Source of the DNA: Pseudomonas canadensis
GTDB lineage: Bacteria; Pseudomonadota; Gammaproteobacteria; Pseudomonadales; Pseudomonadaceae
DNA: 64,000 bases
Direction of reading: 5' to 3'
Assembly: GCF_000503215.1 (NCBI RefSeq)
Contig: NZ_KI628539.1
Coordinates: 833,752 to 897,751 of the forward strand
In this document: positions 1-6,988 of the stretch, one piece after another
Position numbering within the stretch: position 1 is the stretch's first letter
Layout: every line of letters begins with the position of its first letter
Position numbers and translations under genes: made by a program
Notes under the pieces: generated by a model
The model's database searches: none
Told to the model about the DNA's origin: nothing
Seen by the model: only the letters and a program-made list of their open reading frames with translations

Positions 1-16
1 CCAACCGCCGTTTTTT
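1..16 (+). terminator. Right half of a terminator cut by the window edge
   Basis: The window opens with a GC-rich arm (CCAACCGCCG) followed by six T. This looks like the 3' arm and T-run of a rho-independent terminator for a plus-strand gene lying left of the window. The left arm is not visible, so the call is tentative. Confidence 0.3.
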
Positions 17-440
17 ATGCCTGGTTCAAATCGGTCTTGGTCGGTGCCGCATCGTCGGCAGCATGACCGCAACTGCTATTCAGGCTCACCGTGCCCGCGT
101 TGCCGATGCTGCGGTATTCCTGGCGCAGTTTCTCCAGCTCTTTGCGGTCCAGGCCGTCCAGGCTGAGCACGGCATTTTGTGCATCCTTGGACACACGCAG
201 CAGTTCATCGATCTTGATATGCAGGATGTCGTTGTCGCGGTTCTGCGTGTTCTGGATCAGGAACACCATCAGGAAGGTGATGATGGTGGTCGAGGTGTTG
301 ATGATCAGTTGCCACGTGTCGTTGTAGTGGAAATACGGCCCGCTCAGGCTCCACGCCAGGATCAACGCCACTGCCGCGTAGAACGTGCGCGGGCTGCCGG
401 CCCAACGGGACAGGGATTGGGAGACTGCGGAGAATTTCAT
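15..440 (-). CDS. Low-affinity iron permease family membrane protein
   Basis: A 141-residue protein of the low-affinity iron permease Pfam family. Two hydrophobic segments (about residues 20-36 and 44-62) carry the family-like stretch TWQLIINTSTTIITFLMVFLI. A charged cytoplasmic helix with DILHIKIDELLR follows, and the C-terminal tail is polar. The ATG at 440 has AAGGA upstream. It stands alone, downstream of ogt on the same strand. The yeast founder transports Fe(II), but in bacteria the transport role is inferred from the family only and many members are of unknown function. The family call is good; the function is uncertain. Confidence 0.8.
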   Translation of the reverse strand: MKFSAVSQSLSRWAGSPRTFYAAVALILAWSLSGPYFHYNDTWQLIINTSTTIITFLMVFLIQNTQNRDNDILHIKIDELLRVSKDAQNAVLSLDGLDRKELEKLRQEYRSIGNAGTVSLNSSCGHAADDAAPTKTDLNQA

Positions 441-522
441 GACCGTTTTCCTTGGAAGGGGGTGATGAAATAATGGACCGCAGGGATTCTTTGAAATTTC
501 TTTTTACATTTGCTGAGGGCTT

Positions 523-1023
523 TCAGAACGCCAATTCAGCCTGGCCTGTACCTTCCAGCGCCAGCAAATACTGTTTGGCCTCCAACCCTCCTGCAAAGCC
601 GGTCAGCCCACCTGACGCACCAATCACCCGATGGCACGGCGCAATGATCGAGATGGGGTTACGCCCATTGGCGGCACCCACTGCGCGTACCGCTTTCGGG
701 TTGCCGATCTGCTGGGCGATCTGGCTGTAGCTGCGGGTTTCGCCGAAGGGAATCGTTAGCAGCGCCTGCCAGACTTGTTTCTGGAAGTCAGTGCCGGCGA
801 AATCCAGTTCCAGCTCGAAATGGTTGCGGGTGCCGGCGAAATACTCCTGCAACTGGCGTTGGGTTTCCACCAGCACCGGGCTTTCAGGCGCTTCGTACAA
901 TTCACCCAGGCGTACACGGTTGGCGCGCTCGGTTTCCCACAGGATGGCGCTGAGTTTGCCGTCGCGTGCCACCAGGGTAAGTTGGCCGACCGGGGAGGGC
1001 ATGAGTTTGTATTCGTAGGTCAT
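523..1023 (-). CDS. ogt: Methylated-DNA--protein-cysteine S-methyltransferase (Ogt type)
   Basis: A suicide DNA-repair protein that moves the methyl group from O6-methylguanine or O4-methylthymine to its own cysteine. The 166 residues hold the N-terminal ribonuclease-like domain (about 1-75) and the C-terminal DNA-binding domain. The acceptor sits in PCHRV at Cys130, after the recognition segment RAVGAANGRNP. There is no Ada-type N-terminal regulatory domain, so this is the constitutive Ogt-like form. The ATG at 1023 has CAGGAG about 10 bases upstream. It is separated by 80 bp from the permease gene downstream. Confidence 0.93.
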   Translation of the reverse strand: MTYEYKLMPSPVGQLTLVARDGKLSAILWETERANRVRLGELYEAPESPVLVETQRQLQEYFAGTRNHFELELDFAGTDFQKQVWQALLTIPFGETRSYSQIAQQIGNPKAVRAVGAANGRNPISIIAPCHRVIGASGGLTGFAGGLEAKQYLLALEGTGQAELAF

Positions 1024-1102
1024 GAGCGGGCTCCTGAAGGTGGGTGCAGTGGGAGTCTAGAGTGGAGCGCTGATCGGCAAACTACGTTTCTTGCGATCAA
1101 AT

Positions 1103-1423
1103 TCAGCGCCGCCAGTAGAGCCACTCCGAGAACGCCGGATAAGCGAACAACCACGCGATGTAACCGAGGGCCATCAACACCGAGGGGGTCGATAGCAACA
1201 CCGTTGAGAGGATATTGAGCAATGTGACCAGCACAGCCGTCACCTTTAGCCCCGTACTGGCGTACCGAACCGCGAACCAGACGCCATAGGCTGAAGTCGC
1301 AAGGGCTAATAGCACACCCATTCCACCCAGCCTCATCAACGAGATCATCAGCGGCAGGATCAGTACCAGGCCGATCACCTTGTAGGTGGGGTGTCTGGAG
1401 TGGCTGGGCTTGAGTAGTAGCAT
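1103..1423 (-). CDS. Small hydrophobic membrane protein, unknown function
   Basis: A 106-residue protein with about three transmembrane helices (roughly 15-33, 36-56 and 60-95) and a basic N-terminus (KPSHSRHPTYK). I do not recognise a family. Its ATG at 1423 lies two bases beyond the stop of the HicB gene, and the GGAAGGG in the 3' end of hicB can serve as its ribosome binding site. The two are therefore almost surely co-transcribed and perhaps translationally coupled. Any functional link to HicB is inference. Confidence 0.7.
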   Translation of the reverse strand: MLLLKPSHSRHPTYKVIGLVLILPLMISLMRLGGMGVLLALATSAYGVWFAVRYASTGLKVTAVLVTLLNILSTVLLSTPSVLMALGYIAWLFAYPAFSEWLYWRR

Positions 1424-1425
1424 CG

Positions 1426-1839
1426 TTACCCTTCCTGTTGCAGCACTTTAAGCGCCGCCGACGCCAGAAACCCCGAGCGGCTTTTTTCTTCCGGATGATG
1501 CAGTACATATTCATCGATGCGGTTCAGCAGGTAGCCCGGCAGCGTGATGTTGAGCTTCTGCGCCTTGCCCAGATATTTGGTGACATCAATGTCCACCACC
1601 GCCCAGGTGCAGCCTGCGTACTGAGGGTTGGCTGCATGCAGGGTGACCTTCTGCGCACTGGGAATCGGTGCACCGTCTTCCGCCAGTATCTCGAAGTGCC
1701 CTTCGATGGCTTCGCGAGCCATGGCCATGGCGTCGTCCAGGTCGTCACCGGCGGAGTAGCAACCGGGAATATCCGGCACCTCCACGCCCCAGGCGTGATC
1801 CTCGTCGCCGCTTGAAATTGCAATCGGGTAAAGCATCAT
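1426..1839 (-). CDS. HicB-family antitoxin-like protein without a HicA partner
   Basis: A 137-residue HicB protein. Residues 1-65 form the partial RNase-H-like HicB fold (VEVPDIPGCYSAGDDLDDAMAMAREAI). Residues 90-135 form a ribbon-helix-helix DNA-binding tail (LNITLPGYLLNRIDEYV). HicB normally neutralises the small mRNA interferase HicA and represses the operon. Here neither the 133 bp upstream nor the gene downstream encodes HicA, so this is an orphan. It starts with two ATG codons (1839 and 1836) preceded by GAGGG. A small inverted repeat, ACCCT/AGGGT, overlaps that ribosome binding site. It may act as a free-standing regulator. Confidence 0.82.
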   Translation of the reverse strand: MMLYPIAISSGDEDHAWGVEVPDIPGCYSAGDDLDDAMAMAREAIEGHFEILAEDGAPIPSAQKVTLHAANPQYAGCTWAVVDIDVTKYLGKAQKLNITLPGYLLNRIDEYVLHHPEEKSRSGFLASAALKVLQQEG

Positions 1840-1842
1840 TGA

Positions 1843-1856
1843 ACCCTCAAAAGGGT
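1843..1856 (-). promoter_or_regulatory. Inverted repeat over the hicB ribosome binding site
   Basis: ACCCT-N4-AGGGT lies directly before the hicB start, and its minus-strand GAGGG is the likely Shine-Dalgarno sequence. It could be a HicB operator or a hairpin that limits translation. Short arms make this weak. Confidence 0.3.
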
Positions 1857-1972
1857 ACTTACTATAACCACCAAAGCTTTGTAATCAACGCGACCGCATC
1901 CATTCATATTGAACGAATTTTCCGAAAGGAACGTACGAGGGCTCTTTCAAAACCCTTGATACGCTATCTAGG

Positions 1973-2857
1973 CTATATCACTCTATTTATTACGTTCATA
2001 AAGGCTTGGATCAATAAGTTGTGTTCTTGTTTTCGGGTAAGAACTAACAGTTGCGCACACGCATCCACTTCCGCCAGCGGCCTGTACGTCACACCTTTAT
2101 TCATCAAACTCTGCGTACATGCCGGCACCAACGCCACACCTTGCCCGGCGGCCACCAGCGCAATGATCGACGTGATCTGCCGCCCGGTCGGGCCCGGGCA
2201 CAAAGGCTGGCCATGATGCCGATAAAGCTGCTCGATGGACTGGTTGAGCCCCGATCCATAATCCGCCGGAAACAGAATCAACGGGTACGCGCTGAGCTGC
2301 GCCAGGTTGACGCTTGCCTGGCGGGCCAAAGGGCTCTCACTGGACACGGCGGCCACCAGCCTTTCTTCGCCCAGGGACAGCGCTTGCACCGCTTCGCCTT
2401 GCGGCAACAGGCGACTCAAGCCGATATCCAGCCGCCCATCCGCCACCTGTGCGCCGAGGCTGCCGGAGGCGCATTCCACGAGGGTCAACTGGACATCGGG
2501 GAAGCGCAGGGAAAAGGCCTGGATCGCCTGGCTGAACAGGTCCGACAGCGCGATCGAACTCACATACCCCAGCGTCAGTTGCCCCGCAGTGCCCGCCGCC
2601 AGTTTGCCGGCGATCACTTGCGCCAACTCAACCTGCTCCAGCACACCACGGGCATAGGGCAGGAACGAGCGGCCTTGCGCGGTGAGGGTGACCGTACGGC
2701 TGGTGCGATCGAACAGCTTGAAGCCCAACTCGGTCTCCAGCGCCGAGATCTGGCGGGTCAGCGGCGGCTGCGCCAGGTGCAGGCGAATGGCCGCGCGGCC
2801 GAAGTGCAATTCTTCGGCGACCGTCAGAAAGTAACGCAGCTTGCGTAGGTCGAGCAT
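1973..2857 (-). CDS. LysR-family transcriptional regulator, divergent from an MFS gene
   Basis: A 294-residue LysR regulator. The N-terminal winged helix-turn-helix (residues 1-60, LRKLRYFLTVAEELHFGRAA..PLTRQISALE) is followed by a two-lobed effector domain (about 90-290). It is transcribed away from the MFS gene starting at 2953, the classic layout for a LysR protein controlling its neighbour and itself. The last 60 codons are clearly more AT-rich than the rest. The effector cannot be read from sequence. Similar LysR/YnfM pairs are common in pseudomonads. Confidence 0.9.
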   Translation of the reverse strand: MLDLRKLRYFLTVAEELHFGRAAIRLHLAQPPLTRQISALETELGFKLFDRTSRTVTLTAQGRSFLPYARGVLEQVELAQVIAGKLAAGTAGQLTLGYVSSIALSDLFSQAIQAFSLRFPDVQLTLVECASGSLGAQVADGRLDIGLSRLLPQGEAVQALSLGEERLVAAVSSESPLARQASVNLAQLSAYPLILFPADYGSGLNQSIEQLYRHHGQPLCPGPTGRQITSIIALVAAGQGVALVPACTQSLMNKGVTYRPLAEVDACAQLLVLTRKQEHNLLIQAFMNVINRVI

Positions 2858-2878
2858 CCTGGTCCTTGGGTATCGATC

Positions 2879-2905
2879 GGTCTGAAATCGGTATTGGTTT
2901 TAGAC
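2879..2905. promoter_or_regulatory. Candidate LysR operator between divergent genes
   Basis: GGTCT at 2879-2883 and AGACC at 2901-2905 form an inverted repeat with a 17-base spacer, inside the 95-bp gap between the LysR gene and the MFS gene. A direct repeat ATCGGT also lies here. Position and symmetry fit a LysR binding site; this is inference. Confidence 0.4.
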
Positions 2906-2952
2906 CTGCCGGCCATTCTATAAAGACCTCACAAAATAAAACGAGAGGTTTC

Positions 2953-4116
2953 ATGAAACCGCGCCTGCATTGTGCCCGTCTTGCCCTGTTCCTGTGTGGC
3001 TGCGCGGCGTTTCTCAACCTGTATGCCACCCAGAGCATTCTCCAGACGTTCGCCGCGCAGTTTCACATCAGCGCCAAGGCGGCGGGGTGGAGCATCACCG
3101 TGACGACCCTGGCGGTGGCGATCACTGCGCCTTTCGTCAGCCGGCTGACCGGGTGCTTTGAGCAACGCACGGTGATCAGCGCTGCGGCGTTGTTGCTGGC
3201 GGTGCCTGCGTTGATGACAGCCTATGCCGACAGCTTTGCCGAGGTGCTGGTGTGGCGCTTTGTGGAGGGCATGCTGATTCCGGTGGTGTTTGCTACCAGC
3301 GTGGCGTACATCGGCGACCGCTGGCGTGGCGGCACGGTCACGGAGGTCACCAGCCTTTATGTCGCCGGGACGGTGTTGGGTGGGTTTGCCGGGCGCTTCG
3401 TCACGGGTGTGATGACGGAGTACGTGGGCTGGCGCGAAGCCTTTGAGTTGATGGCGGTGCTAAGCCTGATGGTGGGTGGGTTTATACAGTTCCTTTTGCC
3501 GGTCAGCCGTGCGCGATCCGTGAGGGATGAAACTGCGTTTTCGGCGGTTTTTCGCAAGCCTTTATTGGCCGCCTACGCGGTAGGTTTTTGTGTGCTGTTT
3601 TCCCAGGTGGCGGCGTTTACCTACGCAGGTTTGTATCTCGGATTACCGCCGTTCAGCCTGGGGCCTGCGGCGCTGGGCACGCTGTACATGGTGTTCCTGC
3701 TGGCGCTGATCGTGATCCCCATCGCCGGCCGTCTCAGCAAGGCCCGGCCACATGCTGAACTGCTGAGCGTGGCTGCGGTGCTGGGTATTGCCGGCTCCGC
3801 GCTGACGCTGTTGCCCTCTTTGTGGTGCATCGTTGCAGGCCTTGCACTCAGCTCGACTGGCGTGTTCCTGGCCCAGGCGGCGGCCAACGCATTCACCACC
3901 GCGACCGCAGGTGACAACAAAGCAGGCGCCGTGGGCGTGTACCTCACCTGTTACTACCTGGGCGGCAGTTGCGGTGCGATTGTCCCTGCGTTGATCTGGG
4001 AGCGTTGGGGCTGGGCCGGGTGTGTGATGCTGATTATCGCCTTCCAGGTGTTGACCTTGTTGATCGCGCTCACTGGCTGGAAGCCCGTTAAACCTCAACT
4101 GATCGCGACGCCATGA
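2953..4116 (+). CDS. MFS transporter, YnfM-like
   Basis: A 387-residue major facilitator protein with 12 predicted helices and no extra domains, in the inner membrane. It resembles the YnfM subgroup (N-terminus with FLNLYATQSILQTF, later GDRWRGGTVTEVTSLYVAGTVLGGFAGR). The reading frame is open from 2866, but the ATG at 2953 has ACGAGAGG just upstream and gives a normal MFS N-terminus, so I chose it. It is controlled in all likelihood by the divergent LysR protein. Its stop overlaps the start of the next MFS gene (ATGA), so the two are translationally coupled. The substrate is unknown. Confidence 0.88.
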   Translation: MKPRLHCARLALFLCGCAAFLNLYATQSILQTFAAQFHISAKAAGWSITVTTLAVAITAPFVSRLTGCFEQRTVISAAALLLAVPALMTAYADSFAEVLVWRFVEGMLIPVVFATSVAYIGDRWRGGTVTEVTSLYVAGTVLGGFAGRFVTGVMTEYVGWREAFELMAVLSLMVGGFIQFLLPVSRARSVRDETAFSAVFRKPLLAAYAVGFCVLFSQVAAFTYAGLYLGLPPFSLGPAALGTLYMVFLLALIVIPIAGRLSKARPHAELLSVAAVLGIAGSALTLLPSLWCIVAGLALSSTGVFLAQAAANAFTTATAGDNKAGAVGVYLTCYYLGGSCGAIVPALIWERWGWAGCVMLIIAFQVLTLLIALTGWKPVKPQLIATP

Positions 4117-5279
4117 ACGACACCTCAAACCGCCGCCGTACCTTGATCGCCGGCTGCAGCGCCCATGCCGTGCATGATGGCCTTACCGATGTCATCTACG
4201 TGCTATTGCCGATCTGGCAAGCGCAGTTCGCGCTGTCCTACGCCCAGATCGGGCTGTTACGCGGTGCCTATTCCGGGATGATGGCAGTGTTCCAACTCAT
4301 GGCCAGCCGTGCCGCGAAACGCTGGGGCCGGGTATCGATGCTGGTGGGCGGCACAGCACTTGCCGGTGCGGCTTATCTAATGGTGGGCCAAGCCACTGGA
4401 TGGGTGATGTTGCTGCTGGCACTTCTGTTCGGTGGATTGGGCGCCAGCACCCAACACCCGCTGGCCTCCTCGATGATCAGCGACGCCTACGAGGACGGAG
4501 GCGGAATCAAGCAGGCACTGTCCCAGTACAACTTTTCCGGCGATATTGGCAAAACGCTGATTCCGGGCTTGATTGGGTTGCTGCTCACCGTCATCAGCTG
4601 GCGTGCCAGCGCGACGTTGCTGGGGTTGCTCGGCTTGGCAGCGGCGGGGTTGCTGTGGTGGTTGGTTCCTGCAAAAGCATCCGAATCCACCTCTACAAAA
4701 AGCGCAAAGCCTTTCAGCGGAAGTGGCTCCGTCACCGGCCTGCGCGCCTTGATTCTCACAGGCACCCTCGACAGCGCCGTACGCATGGGCTTTCTCACCT
4801 TCCTGCCCTTTCTGCTGCAAGCGAAAGGCGCGGGCACTGCCGGTATTGGCCTGGCCCTGACGCTGCTGTTTATCGGTGGCGCATTCGGCAAATTGCTCTG
4901 CGGCTATCTAGGGGCGCGCATCGGCATGATGAAAACCGTGTGGCTGACGGAAACCAGCACTGCGTTGCTGATCGTTGCCGCGGTGTATGTGCCGCTGGCC
5001 GGGTTGATGGCGATGCTGCCGTTGCTGGGCCTGGTGCTCAACGGTACGTCTTCGGTGCTATACGGCGCCGTGCCGGATCTGGCGGGCGCGGGGAAGCGGG
5101 AGCAGGCTTTTGCGATGTTCTACACCGGCACCATTGGGGGTGGTGCGCTGGCACCGGTGGTGTTCGGCGGGGTTGGGGATGCGCTGGGTGTGTCGGTGGC
5201 GGTGATGGTATTGGCGGGGGTGTTGCTGGTGACGTTGCCGTTGGCGTGGGTGGTGCGGCGGGGCTTCGAGCTCAAATAA
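4113..5279 (+). CDS. MFS transporter, Fsr/fosmidomycin-resistance-like
   Basis: A 388-residue, 12-helix major facilitator protein. The N-terminal HAVHDGLTDVIYVLLPIWQ region resembles the fosmidomycin-resistance (Fsr) group of exporters, followed by RWGRVSMLVGG between helices 2 and 3. The start overlaps the preceding MFS stop by four bases (ATGA), which couples translation and suggests the two carriers are needed together or share a substrate class. The 3' end overlaps the convergent antitoxin gene by 8 bp. Transport direction and substrate are not readable from the sequence. Confidence 0.85.
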   Translation: MNDTSNRRRTLIAGCSAHAVHDGLTDVIYVLLPIWQAQFALSYAQIGLLRGAYSGMMAVFQLMASRAAKRWGRVSMLVGGTALAGAAYLMVGQATGWVMLLLALLFGGLGASTQHPLASSMISDAYEDGGGIKQALSQYNFSGDIGKTLIPGLIGLLLTVISWRASATLLGLLGLAAAGLLWWLVPAKASESTSTKSAKPFSGSGSVTGLRALILTGTLDSAVRMGFLTFLPFLLQAKGAGTAGIGLALTLLFIGGAFGKLLCGYLGARIGMMKTVWLTETSTALLIVAAVYVPLAGLMAMLPLLGLVLNGTSSVLYGAVPDLAGAGKREQAFAMFYTGTIGGGALAPVVFGGVGDALGVSVAVMVLAGVLLVTLPLAWVVRRGFELK

Positions 5280-5580
5280 TCGAGCGGTCGACCGGATGTC
5301 CAGCCCGCGCAAATAGATCGATACCGAGGGAGTGGAGTACTTTGAGTACAGTTTCGAAGCGAGGTTTTGCGCCAGGGGCGAATGCCTTATAAAGGCTCTC
5401 ACGACCCATGCCCGCTTCGGCAGCGATCTTTGTCATTCCTCGGGCTTTAGCCACGTAGCCGATGGCGCGAAGAAATTCTTGATTGTCGCCGTCGGCCAGA
5501 ACCTGAGAGAGGTATTCACTGATGGCCTCGTCGCTGTCGAGCAGTTCGGCCATATCAAATGTCGTCAGCGTTTGTTTCAT
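5272..5580 (-). CDS. Addiction-module antidote protein (HTH), antitoxin of a RelE-type pair
   Basis: An antitoxin of 102 residues. The N-terminal part (MKQTLTTFDMAELLDSDEAISEYL) is typical of the 'putative addiction module antidote' family. A helix-turn-helix follows at about residues 45-90 (KARGMTKIAAEAGMGRESLYKAF). The ATG at 5580 has GAGG seven bases upstream. A TTG at 5586 is in frame but less likely. The toxin gene ends at 5583, so the order is toxin first, antitoxin second. The protein should bind the toxin and repress the shared promoter at 5895-5923. It overlaps the convergent MFS gene by 8 bp. Confidence 0.88.
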   Translation of the reverse strand: MKQTLTTFDMAELLDSDEAISEYLSQVLADGDNQEFLRAIGYVAKARGMTKIAAEAGMGRESLYKAFAPGAKPRFETVLKVLHSLGIDLFARAGHPVDRSII

Positions 5581-5582
5581 GA

Positions 5583-5876
5583 TCAAACCTCTTTTACCAA
5601 TTTTTTTGCTCTACGGATATCAGTGTCCTGGGAAGACTTGTCACCGCCTACCAGCAAGATGACGATCACCTTACCTCGCAAAGTGAAATAAATTCGATAA
5701 CCCGAACCAACGTCTATCCGCATTTCTGAGATGCCGTTACCTAGTGTCTTGATATCGCCCAGGTTACCCATGCTGGCTCTTTCGATACGTCGACCTATTG
5801 CGATCTTTGCTCGTAGGTCGCGTACTTCTGAACGCCAGTTAATGAAGGCTTGGGTTTGCTGGATCAAATAGCTCAC
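5583..5876 (-). CDS. RelE/ParE-superfamily toxin (addiction module killer protein)
   Basis: A 97-residue basic toxin of the RelE/HigB-like 'addiction module killer' family. It shows the N-terminal TQAFINWRSEVRDLRAKIAIGRRIERA and the later signature GISEMRIDVGSGYRIYFTLRGKVIVILLVGGDKSSQ. Family members inhibit translation by mRNA cleavage on the ribosome. It is the first gene of a two-gene operon with the antidote, the reverse of the usual antitoxin-first order but normal for this subfamily. Base composition is lower in GC than the neighbours, as is common for mobile toxin-antitoxin modules. Confidence 0.9.
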   Translation of the reverse strand: MSYLIQQTQAFINWRSEVRDLRAKIAIGRRIERASMGNLGDIKTLGNGISEMRIDVGSGYRIYFTLRGKVIVILLVGGDKSSQDTDIRRAKKLVKEV

Positions 5877-5894
5877 AGGACCTCGCGTGGCCTA

Positions 5895-5923
5895 ACTGTA
5901 TCCAAGTGGATACTTGTTGGCAA
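5895..5923 (-). promoter_or_regulatory. Promoter and operator of the toxin-antidote operon
   Basis: On the minus strand TTGCCA (5918-5923), a 17-base spacer and TACAGT (5895-5900) form a good sigma-70 promoter 19 bp before the toxin start. A palindrome GTATCCA-AG-TGGATAC at 5898-5913 sits between and over the boxes, the expected place for the antidote's repressor site. Box matches are seen; the binding is inferred. Confidence 0.65.
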
Positions 5924-6124
5924 TAGGAATGGCAGCTGGCAAAGGCTGGGGAGGATGCGTGGGGAGCGCTTCGGTTTCAAACGTTCTTGAAGGTTTTCCT
6001 GTTGCCAAAATTTGCAGTGGCAGTTTGGGGAGAGAGGCTGTATTCGAACCTTGCGGCATTGCCTACACAACCATCAGAATCGTCCGAGTTGTGCGTCTTG
6101 GGCGACCTCTTTAAGGTTCGTCTG
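5924..6124. other. Gap between toxin promoter and the folded leader
   Basis: No gene is supported here. Open frames exist but have no start signals or recognisable product. The stretch presumably holds the promoter for the leader and DUF6124 gene; no convincing boxes were found. Confidence 0.4.
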
Positions 6125-6341
6125 CCGCTGCCCATCAGCGGTCGGGTTTAGTAGCCCGATAAAAAATTTCCTCGGCGTATGGCTGTCCTTGCAGTCAGGC
6201 ATTTCAGTGCCTGAATCTATTGGTAGCTGTGCGCAGGGCGTCTTCGGGCGCGCCGGTTTTCGAGGAAATTTCCGGTCTACTAACCTGCGTACAGCTGCCA
6301 CCCTAACCCTTGGGGTGGTGGTCCTTATCGAGGATCAACAG
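6125..6341 (+). ncRNA. Folded leader RNA upstream of the DUF6124 gene (candidate cis-regulator)
   Basis: Seven pairings can be drawn. Hairpins: CCGCTG/CAGCGG (6125-6141), TCGGG/CCCGA (6142-6159), TCAGGCA/TGCCTGA (6195-6214), GCGTC-TTCG-GGCGC (6238-6251), CCACCC/GGGTGG (6298-6318). Long-range stem A: AAATTTCCTCG 6164-6174 with 6261-6271, 11 bp, perfect. Long-range stem B: 6221-6237 with 6284-6300, 17 bp including two G-U. A and B cross, so they form a pseudoknot or are alternatives. A small hairpin TCCT/AGGA (6322-6334) covers the GAGGA ribosome binding site of the gene at 6342. I know of no named riboswitch that matches; the regulatory role is inference. Confidence 0.5.
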
Positions 6342-6581
6342 ATGTGTAATGACTCATGTAATCCATCCGTAAAACTGTTCAGCGTCCGTCCCGAAGCCAA
6401 CACCGAAGCACTGCTCGCCAACGCCTACGAAACCATCGCCGGTGCGGGAGCCATGACCAATGAGTTCGCCGAAACCCTGCCTTCCCAACAGCGCTACCTG
6501 GCCCTTGCGATCCAGCAAATGATCGAGTTGGGGCTGATGCTGGTGGAAGCGGCGCAGGACCGCGTGGATCAAGCCGCCTAA
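6342..6581 (+). CDS. DUF6124 family protein
   Basis: A 79-residue acidic, helical protein with the DUF6124 hallmarks: LFSVRPEANTEALLANAYETIAGAGAMTNEFAETLPSQQRYLALAIQQMIELGLMLVEAAQD. The family is common in fluorescent pseudomonads, often in several copies, and has no known function. The reading frame stays open back to 6012, but the ATG at 6342 has GAGGA seven bases upstream. The upstream part translates into the RNA leader and looks non-coding, so the longer 189-residue version should be rejected. The usual family members are 100-130 residues; this one lacks most of the N-terminal segment. Confidence 0.8.
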   Translation: MCNDSCNPSVKLFSVRPEANTEALLANAYETIAGAGAMTNEFAETLPSQQRYLALAIQQMIELGLMLVEAAQDRVDQAA

Positions 6582-6659
6582 GTCACTTGGCGCACCGCAT
6601 AGGCTTGCCTTCCCAGGCCGCCCATACCAAGGGGGAGGGGAGCCAACAAATTCCAGATG

Positions 6660-6965
6660 CTACAGGGACGAGGCCAGCGTAAACGGAATGCGCAATGCGC
6701 CGATCGGTCCTTCCCGCACACCGCACATTTCATCGTGCACACAGTGCTGCACCAGCACGCAGGGAAAGGGCGGAACCCGTTGCAACAGGCTGCGCAAATG
6801 CGTGGTGGAGCCGATGCGCAGCGGCTGGGCGTCATCGCCCTGCAGTGTCATCTCCGCGTTATCCAGCCTGACGCGCGCGATATAGAAGCCACCCTCCAGC
6901 GACAGCAACTCCAGCTCGCGAACTTCACCGTTCATGGCCAACTCAGTCAGCATTTGCAGGTTCAT
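6660..6965 (-). CDS. DUF6482 family protein
   Basis: A 101-residue cytoplasmic protein recognised as the Pseudomonas DUF6482 family by LELLSLEGGFYIARVRLDN in the first half and VLVQHCVHDEMCGVREG in the second. Its function is unknown. It starts 23 bp downstream of the DUF3833 lipoprotein gene on the same strand, so the two probably form one transcript governed by the operator at 7557-7580. The start at 6965 has GTGAGGGTGAAAC upstream, giving an acceptable ribosome binding site. Confidence 0.8.
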   Translation of the reverse strand: MNLQMLTELAMNGEVRELELLSLEGGFYIARVRLDNAEMTLQGDDAQPLRIGSTTHLRSLLQRVPPFPCVLVQHCVHDEMCGVREGPIGALRIPFTLASSL

Positions 6966-6988
6966 GTTTCACCCTCACTGCGGGTCAT

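Noticed and set aside
1840..1972. A hidden or decayed hicA upstream of hicB
   Set aside because: All three minus-strand frames were read; none resembles HicA (no double-stranded-RNA-binding GSHHxF-type motif), and the space is too short.
6030..6052. tRNA 3'-end-like fragment (GGTTCGAAT...TCTCTCC on the minus strand), similar to the end of tRNA-Ser
   Set aside because: Only about 16 bases agree, the T-stem does not pair, and no other tRNA arms are present. It is probably coincidence rather than an attachment site.
6012..6341. Open frame extending the DUF6124 protein to 189 residues
   Set aside because: The extension has no family likeness, coincides with the folded leader, and a good ribosome binding site precedes the ATG at 6342.
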